Shown one piece after another: positions 1-5,278 of a stretch of 5,278 nt of DNA. A program made the position numbers and the translations under genes. The notes below the pieces were generated by a model. The model had not been told where the DNA came from. It searched no databases and worked only from the letters and a program-made list of their open reading frames with translations. The stretch covers positions 1 to 5,278 of the forward strand of contig CAITUF010000150.1 of the NCBI GenBank assembly GCA_903895475.1, read 5' to 3'. Each line of letters opens with the position of its first letter. The stretch's first letter is position 1. This stretch comes from an uncultured Opitutia bacterium (GTDB taxonomy: Bacteria > Verrucomicrobiota > Verrucomicrobiia > Opitutales > UBA953).

Positions 1-716
1 GAGCGGGGTTTTTGATACCCGTGCGCAGTATTCAAGGCCTCGCCGCTCCGCTCTGGGGCGGCGAGAAAGAGATTGGTAAGGAAGCCGCCATCCATGAAGG
101 TCCGGTAGGCGGCGCTGGTCTTGGTCACTGCATTGAAATCACCGACGAGCAAGACGGGGTCGGTTGGTTTCAGTTTCTCTAGGCGTGCGCGGACGAGTTT
201 GGCCGATTGGGCGCGGGCTTCTTCGGATATGTGGTCGAAGTGCGTGTTCACGAAGACGAAACTTTTGCCAGACGCCTTGTCGCGGAAGCGAGCCCACGTG
301 ACCATGCGAGGCAGGGAGCTACTCCAAGACTTAGAGCCGACCACTTCGGGGGTTTCCGATAACCAGAAGTCGTGGGTCTCGAGGAGTTCGAAGCGCGTGC
401 GGCGATAGAAGATGGCCATGTACTCGCCCTTCTCGCCGCCTTCGCGGCCTTGCCCGATCATCGCATAAGCAGGCAGGTCAGCACGCATGTCGGCCAGTTG
501 AGCCATCACGCCTTCTTGGGTGCCGATTAGGTCGGGTGCGGTCAGTTCTAGGCAAGCCTTGGTCACCGGCCGGCGCACCGACCAGGCATGCGGCATCACT
601 TCGCTGGCGAAGCGCAGGTTGAAGGTCATCACCTTCAGCTCCTGTTGGGTGGGTGCGGTCGGTGCATCGGCGGCGCCGAGACTGGGGATCAGCAATAACA
701 GGGCAAGCAGACGCAT
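1..716 (-). CDS. Exported endonuclease/exonuclease/phosphatase (EEP) family protein, C-terminus cut by left edge
   Basis: The frame is open from an ATG at 716-714 to the left edge, giving 238 residues with no stop. Residues 1-16 form a signal peptide (MRLLALLLLIPSLGAA) with likely cleavage near A16. The mature part carries the EEP (DNase I-like) metal and phosphate motifs in order: TFNLR with N33, GTQE with E68, NTHFDH with N157 and H159, and GDFNA with D193 and N195. The missing C-terminus should hold the family's final Asp-Trp and Ser-Asp-His motifs; HGYQKP at 232-237 resembles the segment just before them. Complete members are usually about 260-300 residues, so perhaps 30-60 are absent. 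EEP enzymes are metal-dependent phosphoesterases acting on nucleic acids, lipids or inositol phosphates. The substrate here cannot be read from sequence. The start has no Shine-Dalgarno sequence (upstream bases ctcgccgtc). A terminator separates it from the upstream gene, so it probably has its own promoter, which I could not identify. The family call is firm; the role is unknown. Confidence 0.88.
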   Translation of the reverse strand, partial: MRLLALLLLIPSLGAADAPTAPTQQELKVMTFNLRFASEVMPHAWSVRRPVTKACLELTAPDLIGTQEGVMAQLADMRADLPAYAMIGQGREGGEKGEYMAIFYRRTRFELLETHDFWLSETPEVVGSKSWSSSLPRMVTWARFRDKASGKSFVFVNTHFDHISEEARAQSAKLVRARLEKLKPTDPVLLVGDFNAVTKTSAAYRTFMDGGFLTNLFLAAPERSGEALNTAHGYQKPR

Positions 717-757
717 GACGGCGAGCGTGGTAAATCGTTGGTTTCGTGCAAGGGCAC

Positions 758-783
758 AAAAAAGCGGGCCCGTGGGCCCGCTT
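758..783 (-). terminator. Intrinsic terminator after the double DUF1080 gene
   Basis: A perfect 10-bp inverted repeat (aagcgggccc at 762-771 and gggcccgctt at 774-783) is followed on the minus strand by six T (the A run at 758-763). The 2-base gap means the innermost pairs open to a tetraloop. It begins 22 bases past the DUF1080 stop codon and lies 41 bases before the EEP start, so it should end the upstream transcript. The plus strand has no T run after the stem, so it works in one direction only. Confidence 0.88.
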
Positions 784-805
784 CGGTGGTCGACTCGTCC
801 GGGGT

Positions 806-2194
806 TTACTTGGACAGGTCGCGGAGCTTCACGTTCTTGAACCAGACCTCATCGCCGTGCTCCTGGAGCAGGATGTGGCCGGATTCCCATTCGCCGAAGT
901 TGGCGCCGAACTTAGGGTCGGCATACTTCGACTTGGCGCGGAGGTCGCGGAACTCTTGCGAGCCGCGGTCATAGGCAACCACGAGGCGGCCGTTGAGCCA
1001 GTGCTCGACCTTGGTGCCCTTGGTGATGACGTAGGCGTTGTTCCACTGGCCGATGGCGTTGGGACGCTTGTTCTTGGCCGTGATGAGGTCGTAGAGCGAA
1101 GAGACCGTGCGGTTGCCGTCGCGGCCGAGCTTGGCGTCGGCATGGACGTCGTCATCCAGCATCTGGAACTCCAGGCCGAAGGCCGAACCAGCGCCCTGAT
1201 TGAGCGAAGGCTGGGCGAAGTACTTGAGGCCACTGTTGGCGCCCGTGGTCAGCTTGAAGTCGACCGAGACTTCGAACTGCTTGAAGGGAACTAAGGTTAC
1301 AATGTCGCCAGCCGCGGCGGATTCCTTGCCGTCTCCCTTGGCGGTGCGGAGGGTGCCGTCGACGACGGACCAGCCGGCCTTAGGGAAATCCGGACCCTTG
1401 GCGGAGCGCCAACCCTTGGTGCTCGTGCCGTCAAACAGTAGTGCCCAGCCATCAGCCTTTTCGGAGTCGGTCAGGGTGTTGTCGGCGATTTCCGTGAGGG
1501 TGATATTCTTCCACTGCACCGTAGTGCCAGCCTTATCCTTGGCGGCGCCGATGCCGTGCACTTGGAAGGCGATGAAGCCAGAGAGGTCGCCGTCGTCGCG
1601 GGCGTCGACACGCTGCACGCCGTTGAGCCAGGTACGGACGCGATTGCCGTTGGCTTCGATCTTTACGTGATTCCATTCACCGACCTTGGTGATGTCACGG
1701 CCTTGCTTAGAGAAGGCGAGGGCGTCACCGCCGCCGAAGCCTGGGACGATCCAGCCGCGACGGCCTTCTTCGTAGAGGCCGGCGGACCACATGCGCGCCA
1801 GGGTGTCGGGCTTCTTGACGTTCTTCGGGTCGGTGTCGATTTCTGCTTGGTAACCATGCACGCGGCCAGCTGGGACCTTGATGGTCTTGCCAGCGGCGTC
1901 GACGATGGAGGTTTCCTTGTCGTAGGCGTGGCTACGGAACTGCACGCCAGAGTTCAGGCGCGGGTCATTGAGGAAGTCATACTCGAGGACGAAGTTCGCG
2001 TAGTCCTTCGTCGTCGCGAGGAAGGTGTTGGGCGTGTTCAACGTCGAGGTGCCGACGAGGACGCCGTCCTGGACGGCGTAAGTGGCTTCGCCGCCTTTCT
2101 TGGCGAAACCAGTGAGGTCCTTGCCGTTGAAGATTGGCTCGGCGGCCACGGCCACCAGCGGTAGCAGGGCGAGGGTGAGGAGGGTCTTGTGCAT
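806..2194 (-). CDS. Secreted protein with two 3-keto-disaccharide hydrolase (DUF1080) domains
   Basis: This 462-residue protein has a signal peptide at 1-18 (MHKTLLTLALLPLVAVAA, cleavage before EPIF). It then carries two DUF1080 (PF06439) domains of the concanavalin A-like lectin/glucanase fold. Domain 1 spans about 19-235: FNGKDLTGF 22-30, NSGVQFRS 81-88, GYQAEID 114-120, WLNG 189-192, GFIAFQVHG 206-214. Domain 2 spans about 248-460: LFDG 253-256, GW 261-262, NSGLKYF 320-326, GLEFQMLDD 340-348, WLNG 399-402, ILLQEHGDEVWFKNVKLR 441-458. Many family members have one domain of about 200-250 residues, so this is a tandem duplication whose halves have diverged. Characterised relatives cleave 3-keto-glycosides made by a partner dehydrogenase, and the oxidoreductase gene lies just upstream with a 66-base spacer. 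The start follows the signal peptide and lacks a Shine-Dalgarno sequence. The true substrate, and whether both domains are active, are unknown. A carbohydrate-binding role is the alternative. Confidence 0.93.
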   Translation of the reverse strand: MHKTLLTLALLPLVAVAAEPIFNGKDLTGFAKKGGEATYAVQDGVLVGTSTLNTPNTFLATTKDYANFVLEYDFLNDPRLNSGVQFRSHAYDKETSIVDAAGKTIKVPAGRVHGYQAEIDTDPKNVKKPDTLARMWSAGLYEEGRRGWIVPGFGGGDALAFSKQGRDITKVGEWNHVKIEANGNRVRTWLNGVQRVDARDDGDLSGFIAFQVHGIGAAKDKAGTTVQWKNITLTEIADNTLTDSEKADGWALLFDGTSTKGWRSAKGPDFPKAGWSVVDGTLRTAKGDGKESAAAGDIVTLVPFKQFEVSVDFKLTTGANSGLKYFAQPSLNQGAGSAFGLEFQMLDDDVHADAKLGRDGNRTVSSLYDLITAKNKRPNAIGQWNNAYVITKGTKVEHWLNGRLVVAYDRGSQEFRDLRAKSKYADPKFGANFGEWESGHILLQEHGDEVWFKNVKLRDLSK

Positions 2195-2208
2195 GGTTGG
2201 ATTGGTGT

Positions 2209-2248
2209 AAAAGAGTGAGGCGGAGCGGCCTTTCGACCGCTCCGCCTC
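2209..2248 (-). terminator. Strong GC hairpin with short T run between oxidoreductase and DUF1080 genes
   Basis: A perfect 12-bp stem (gaggcggagcgg at 2217-2228 and ccgctccgcctc at 2237-2248) closes an 8-base loop. On the minus strand the stem is followed by actc and then four T (A run at 2209-2212). It starts 12 bases past the oxidoreductase stop and ends 22 bases before the DUF1080 start. The displaced, short T run makes it a weaker terminator than the one at 758-783. With so little spacer for a new promoter, it may be a partial terminator, or a 3'-end stabiliser that sets the ratio of the two products. Confidence 0.55.
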
Positions 2249-2260
2249 GATATCGGGAGC

Positions 2261-3787
2261 TTAGAACTTGGTTGGGATCTTGAAGCCCGTGCGGCCTTCG
2301 CGCTTCGCGACGAGGTCGCGGTTAGCGGCGTCAGCGTTAGCACCCGTGAAGAGCTCGGTCTTGGTGTCTTGGGTGAGCGGTACGCCGAGGACGGCCTTGG
2401 ATTCGTCGAGGTTGACGCCATTGGCGCCGAGGTGGTCCTTCATGCGGCCATAGGCTTCAGCCAAGCCAGCGTTGGCCTTGACGGCTTCGGCGATCTCGCC
2501 GGGGCTCTTCTTCGCGCCGAGGCGGAAGGAGATGTTGGCGGAGTGCACGAGGGCGGTGGAGAGGTGACACTCGCGGACGGGAGCGTTGATGCCTTCGCTC
2601 GAACCCTTACGGATACCGGCGACCCAGTTAGCGTGGTGGCCCGAAGCGCCACCGGTGAGGTCGACCTGGTCGACAGACTTACCGTAAGACTTCGTCTGCT
2701 CGCCCTTGGTGTCGTAGGCCTGCGCGGAATTGTAGTCGGGCACCACGATGGTGCCGTTCTCGCACTCGACGACGATACCGATGTCCGGAGCCTTCTTGAA
2801 CTTACCAAACTTGTTCATCGCACCGTTCATCTTGCCGTCAGCGGTGAGGCCGTAGACTTCGGTGATGAGGGGGGCGGCGGCGTAGTTGTGGATCGAGATG
2901 AAGGTGTTCGGGGTCTCGGCGCAGTCGACGTAGCCGAAGCGGCCACCAATCGAGATGACTTCGGGGGCAACTTCATGCGTGCCGAGGAACCAGCGAGCGA
3001 TGTCGATTTCGTGGATGGCCTGGTTGCAAAGGTCGCCGCCGCCGTAGTTCCAGAACCAGTGCCAATCGTAGTGGACGGAGCCCGTGCTGGTGGTTTCGGA
3101 GTTCTTGTCGGACTGGTTGCCGCGGATGGACTCCTGGATGTCGGCTGGGCCGTTCCAGAGGTCGTAGTCGATGGTCGAAGGGATTTCGTTCTTCTTGGCT
3201 GGGCCGATGGACTTGCGGCGCTTGTAGCAGATCGCGCGAGCGACCTTCACCTTGCCGTACTTGCCAGCATGGACGTCCTTGACGGCGGCGATGATGCCAG
3301 CACCCGAGCGGCTTTGCGTGCCGGCCTGGACGACAAGCTTGCTGAAGTGCTGCGAGGCAGCGACGAGCTGCTGACCTTCGAAGATGTTATGCGAAAGCGG
3401 CTTTTCGATATAGAGGTGCTTGCCGGCTTGGAGGGACCAGATGCCCTGGATGGAGTGCTGGTGGTTTGGCGAGGCGATCGAGACGGCGTCAATATCCTTG
3501 TCTTCGAGCATCTTGCGGATGTCGGAGTAACCCTTAGCACCAGGGATGGCCTTCAGGCCCTTGGCGACCACGGTGGAGTCCACGTCGCAGAGGGCGACGA
3601 TGCGGACGCCCTTGATCTTCTGGAGCTCCTTGATGTGCTCCATGCCGCGGCTGCGGAAGCCGACGACGGCGACGCGAAGGTCACCGTTAGCACCGGTGGA
3701 TTGCGCGAAGCTGCGGGCGCTGAGGCCAGCCACCGCGGTAGCGATGGCCGTGTTCTTGATGAACGATCGACGATTGAGTTGGGACAT
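2261..3787 (-). CDS. Tat-exported Gfo/Idh/MocA-family oxidoreductase
   Basis: This 508-residue protein opens with a twin-arginine signal (RRSFIK 6-11, hydrophobic stretch to about 22, cleavage near SFA-Q at 29). The Rossmann domain starts at about 36: RVAVVGFRSRG 38-48, CDVD 67-70, SPNHQHS 106-112 and the family EKP at 128-130 (K129 is the usual catalytic or cofactor lysine). The C-terminal dimerisation and substrate domain holds GGGDLCNQ 249-256 with H259 and D262, then HHANW 384-388. A long tail (about 430-508) is typical of PVC members and explains the length beyond the usual 350-450. The family performs NAD(P)-dependent oxidation or reduction of sugars and cyclitols; exported relatives keep the nucleotide tightly bound. 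GH109-type glycosidases share the fold and signal, so a redox-neutral hydrolase is possible. The middle glycine of GxGxxG is R45. The start is set by the Tat signal; no Shine-Dalgarno is present (agtcctctcttat precedes ATG). A glycoside 3-dehydrogenase role is inferred from the DUF1080 neighbour. Confidence 0.93.
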   Translation of the reverse strand: MSQLNRRSFIKNTAIATAVAGLSARSFAQSTGANGDLRVAVVGFRSRGMEHIKELQKIKGVRIVALCDVDSTVVAKGLKAIPGAKGYSDIRKMLEDKDIDAVSIASPNHQHSIQGIWSLQAGKHLYIEKPLSHNIFEGQQLVAASQHFSKLVVQAGTQSRSGAGIIAAVKDVHAGKYGKVKVARAICYKRRKSIGPAKKNEIPSTIDYDLWNGPADIQESIRGNQSDKNSETTSTGSVHYDWHWFWNYGGGDLCNQAIHEIDIARWFLGTHEVAPEVISIGGRFGYVDCAETPNTFISIHNYAAAPLITEVYGLTADGKMNGAMNKFGKFKKAPDIGIVVECENGTIVVPDYNSAQAYDTKGEQTKSYGKSVDQVDLTGGASGHHANWVAGIRKGSSEGINAPVRECHLSTALVHSANISFRLGAKKSPGEIAEAVKANAGLAEAYGRMKDHLGANGVNLDESKAVLGVPLTQDTKTELFTGANADAANRDLVAKREGRTGFKIPTKF

Positions 3788-3843
3788 ATAAGAGAGGACT
3801 TGGGGTGGTAACCGAGCATAAGGAGTTTCGGTTGCAGTCGAGT

Positions 3844-3890
3844 AACTTCCTAAGCGAAGCCCAGCGGCTTCGGGGTCGGGTGGGGAAGTT
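3844..3890 (-). other. Nested hairpin in the oxidoreductase leader
   Basis: An outer 7-bp inverted repeat (aacttcc at 3844-3850 and ggaagtt at 3884-3890) encloses an inner 7-bp hairpin (cgaagcc at 3855-3861, loop cagc, ggcttcg at 3866-3872). It lies about 57 bases before the oxidoreductase start and would form in that gene's 5' leader if transcription starts upstream of it. No minus-strand T run follows it, so it is not a terminator for this gene. A role in translation control or mRNA stability is possible but unproven. Confidence 0.4.
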
Positions 3891-3904
3891 TTTGCCGTCT
3901 CACG

Positions 3905-3925
3905 CTGCGAATAGCCTGCGAATAG
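3905..3925. repeat. Two direct copies of a 10-base word, period 11
   Basis: The word ctgcgaatag occurs at 3905-3914 and again at 3916-3925 with one base between, a spacing of about one helical turn. It lies 118-138 bases upstream of the oxidoreductase start. Same-face direct repeats like this can be binding sites for an activator or other regulator, but no regulator is encoded in the window and chance duplication is possible. Confidence 0.4.
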
Positions 3926-3933
3926 AAGGGGTT

Positions 3934-4023
3934 GTGCCCGGAAAGGCCTGAGATTTAGTTACGCTAACTACTGATGGACAGTGACTTATATTGTTTATAA
4001 GTCTGGGCCGCCGTTCCGGGCAC
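3934..4023. repeat. 90-base fold bounded by a perfect 10-bp inverted repeat
   Basis: The ends gtgcccggaa (3934-3943) and ttccgggcac (4014-4023) are perfect inverted copies. Inside are a possible ggcc/ggcc stem (3945-3948 with 4006-4009), a 6-bp hairpin tagtta-cgc-taacta (3956-3970) and an 8-bp hairpin gacttata-ttgtt-tataagtc (3983-4003). Together they make a Y-shaped fold on either strand. The inside is AT-rich against GC-rich surroundings. On the minus strand the fold begins at the last base of the cytochrome stop codon. It could be a 3'-UTR or leader RNA structure, or a small non-autonomous mobile element. No target-site duplication and no T run after the fold are visible. Confidence 0.5.
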
Positions 4024-5278
4024 TACTTCACGGTTCGCAGGTATTCCCGGATGGCTTCGAATTGCTCGGCGCCCTTGCCGTCAAGCGGGTCGGTGAGCTG
4101 GGTCATCCCCTCGGGGTCGGCGTACTTCGGCATCTTGGTTTCGGGATCGATGCGGGTCGGGGCCATCACCCAGCGCGCGAAGTAACCTTTGCGGAGTCGC
4201 AAGTTCGATTCCACGAAGTTGATCGCCGGGGCTTCGAAGACGGCGGTGGCGGCTTGGTCGCCCAAGCCGTGGCATTGGATACAATTAAAGCCGCCGTTAT
4301 TCCCGAGCAGCGTTTCCCCGAACTTCACCTTGGCTTCATTCGGGGCGGCTTCAGCAGGTTCCTGTTGCGGGAAGCCATGCTGGTGGGCGAAGCCGAGAGC
4401 AAGGCCTTCAGCACAGTGCGCGAAGCCCGGCATGCGTCCAATCAACCACGGACGTGGCTTGGCTTCGACTTGGCCCGCCAGGAATTTCACGAGCCAATCG
4501 TTGCGTAGCTTCTCGCCCGTCCAGGTGAGCGCGGGGACGGGTGCATCGGGGACGGGTTCGCCTTCGACGTGTTCCTTGGCGGGGAGGGCGGCGCGCAGTT
4601 TACGGGACTCGTCATCAACCTTCGCCCAGGTACTGCCGGCGTTATCGCGGGCGTGGCAGGCGATACAGTTCAGGTCTTTGATCTGGCGCGTGGCGTATTC
4701 GGCGGGGACATCCTGTTTCAACGCTGCGAGGTCCGTGCGCAGGAAGGTGCTGAGGGCGGCCCGCTGTGGAGCGGTGAGGGCGAAGTCGGGCGCAGTCCCG
4801 CGCGTGGCAGGCGCGCTCGCCAGGCAGCCTTTGTCAAAGGCTTTCTGCACGATGACTAAGGCGGGCTGCGTCGTAGCCGGCATGCCGGCGTGGCAGTTGA
4901 GGCAGCCAGCGCTGAGGAGCAACTGGCCCCCGCGGGTGGCATCGCCTTGGATGGCCTTACGCTTGATCATGCGGCCATTGAGCAAGAGGTAGGTGGCGAG
5001 CTGCGTACTTTCCTCATCGTTGAGACGGAAGTGCGGCATCCGCGTCGCGGCATAGTTGGCGCTGGGGTCCTTGAGGTAGGTCGCGAGGGCTTCGACGCGG
5101 AGCTGATACTTATCGCTGAGGTGAGCGAGGGGGATGCGTCCGTGGATCGGGCTACCTGTGACTTCCGCGTCAGGGCGTTGGTGGCAACCGATGCAACCAA
5201 GGTTAGCAAAGAGTGCCCCGCCGACGAGTCCGTCCTCGGCCTTGGGCTTGGCGCCGGCCTTGGGCGCTTCGCCCATGC
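4023..5278 (-). CDS. Multiheme c-type cytochrome, C-terminal part (N-terminus beyond right edge)
   Basis: At least 417 residues (numbered from the first in-window Met) end at a TAG at 4025-4023. Four CxxCH haem attachment sites are visible: CIGCH 28-32, CLNCH 125-129, CIACH 204-208 and CIQCH 332-336. Distal-ligand signatures follow three of them: RMPHF 79-83, RMPGF 281-285 and KMPKY 381-385. The second site has none. The first Met is followed by an Ala/Lys/Pro linker (GEAPKAGAKPKAEDG), not a signal peptide, and the frame is open to the edge, so the real start and export signal lie outside. The C-terminus (EQFEAIREYL) matches the ending of large PVC-group proteins that carry tandem cytochrome c modules, often behind other domains. 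c-type haem is attached outside the cytoplasmic membrane, so this is a periplasmic or surface electron carrier. Its partner is unknown; the exported oxidoreductase 235 bases downstream is a candidate. The two genes may or may not share a transcript. Confidence 0.9.
   Translation of the reverse strand, partial: MGEAPKAGAKPKAEDGLVGGALFANLGCIGCHQRPDAEVTGSPIHGRIPLAHLSDKYQLRVEALATYLKDPSANYAATRMPHFRLNDEESTQLATYLLLNGRMIKRKAIQGDATRGGQLLLSAGCLNCHAGMPATTQPALVIVQKAFDKGCLASAPATRGTAPDFALTAPQRAALSTFLRTDLAALKQDVPAEYATRQIKDLNCIACHARDNAGSTWAKVDDESRKLRAALPAKEHVEGEPVPDAPVPALTWTGEKLRNDWLVKFLAGQVEAKPRPWLIGRMPGFAHCAEGLALGFAHQHGFPQQEPAEAAPNEAKVKFGETLLGNNGGFNCIQCHGLGDQAATAVFEAPAINFVESNLRLRKGYFARWVMAPTRIDPETKMPKYADPEGMTQLTDPLDGKGAEQFEAIREYLRTVK

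Noticed and set aside
478..759. 93-residue minus-strand frame overlapping the start of the EEP gene
   Set aside because: It is out of frame with the signal-peptide-bearing EEP frame, runs through the terminator, and is rich in Arg, Pro, His and Cys with no motif.
746..1294. 182-residue plus-strand frame over the 3' half of the DUF1080 gene
   Set aside because: It has the same shadow composition and starts inside the terminator spacer. The minus strand carries the recognisable domain.
1556..2164. 202-residue plus-strand frame over the DUF1080 N-terminal half
   Set aside because: It is a shadow rich in Val, Glu, Gly and Ala with no motif, and lies fully inside a convincing gene.
2369..3811. 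480-residue open frame on the plus strand, antisense to the oxidoreductase
   Set aside because: Its composition is a low-complexity run of Val, Asp, Gly, Leu and Ala, as expected from the complement of a GC-rich codon-biased gene. It has no domain motif, while the minus-strand protein has a full set of family motifs.
3844..3893. Plus-strand intrinsic terminator (stem followed by five T)
   Set aside because: The stem ends in a T run on the plus strand, but no plus-strand gene leads into it and the outer stem is AT-containing and interrupted. A leader fold for the minus-strand gene is more likely.
3934..4023. tRNA gene or integron attC site
   Set aside because: The length and ends loosely suggest a cloverleaf, but there is no T-arm consensus, no anticodon arm of correct geometry and no RYYYAAC/GTTRRRY pair. 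No integrase or cassette is nearby.
3981..4508. 175-residue plus-strand frame from the spacer into the cytochrome gene
   Set aside because: It overlaps three CxxCH-module segments of the real minus-strand gene and shows no family features.
4876..4889. 14-bp perfect palindrome gccggcatgccggc
   Set aside because: It lies in the cytochrome coding sequence over Ala-Gly-Met-Pro-Ala codons right after a CxxCH site, and is explained by codon choice in GC-rich DNA.
5274..5276. ATG near the right edge taken as the cytochrome start
   Set aside because: It is followed by an Ala/Lys/Pro linker and not a signal peptide, which a c-type cytochrome needs. The frame stays open to the edge, so it is most likely an internal Met.

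Overview
The window is GC-rich and is read entirely from the minus strand. It holds four protein genes. In transcription order (right to left) they are: the C-terminal part of a multiheme c-type cytochrome (cut by the right edge), a Tat-exported Gfo/Idh/MocA-family oxidoreductase, a secreted protein with two 3-keto-disaccharide hydrolase (DUF1080) domains, and an exported endonuclease/exonuclease/phosphatase (EEP) family protein (cut by the left edge). No RNA gene, CRISPR array, insertion sequence or integrase is visible.

The gene content and protein style point to the PVC group, most likely Verrucomicrobiota, with Planctomycetota as the alternative. The indications are the PVC-style tandem-heme cytochrome ending, a Tat-signalled oxidoreductase with a GGGD...HE.D core and long C-terminal tail, DUF1080 domains, and three start codons without a Shine-Dalgarno sequence. 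This placement rests on recognised family style, not on a marker gene.

Layout. 4023-5278: cytochrome with four CxxCH haem sites. 3788-4022: a 235-base gap, the richest non-coding stretch here, with a roughly 90-base fold bounded by a perfect 10-bp inverted repeat, an 11-bp-period direct repeat and a nested leader hairpin. 2261-3787: oxidoreductase. 2195-2260: a short spacer filled by a 12-bp GC hairpin. 806-2194: double DUF1080 protein. 717-805: a spacer with a clear intrinsic terminator. 1-716: EEP protein.

How they may work together (inference). An exported dehydrogenase could oxidise a glycoside to its 3-keto form, and the DUF1080 protein could cleave the 3-keto-glycoside. The multiheme cytochrome is a possible electron carrier for the exported oxidation. 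The oxidoreductase and DUF1080 genes look co-transcribed. The EEP gene lies beyond a strong terminator and is probably separate. All four products appear to act outside the cytoplasm, although the cytochrome's own export signal is beyond the window.
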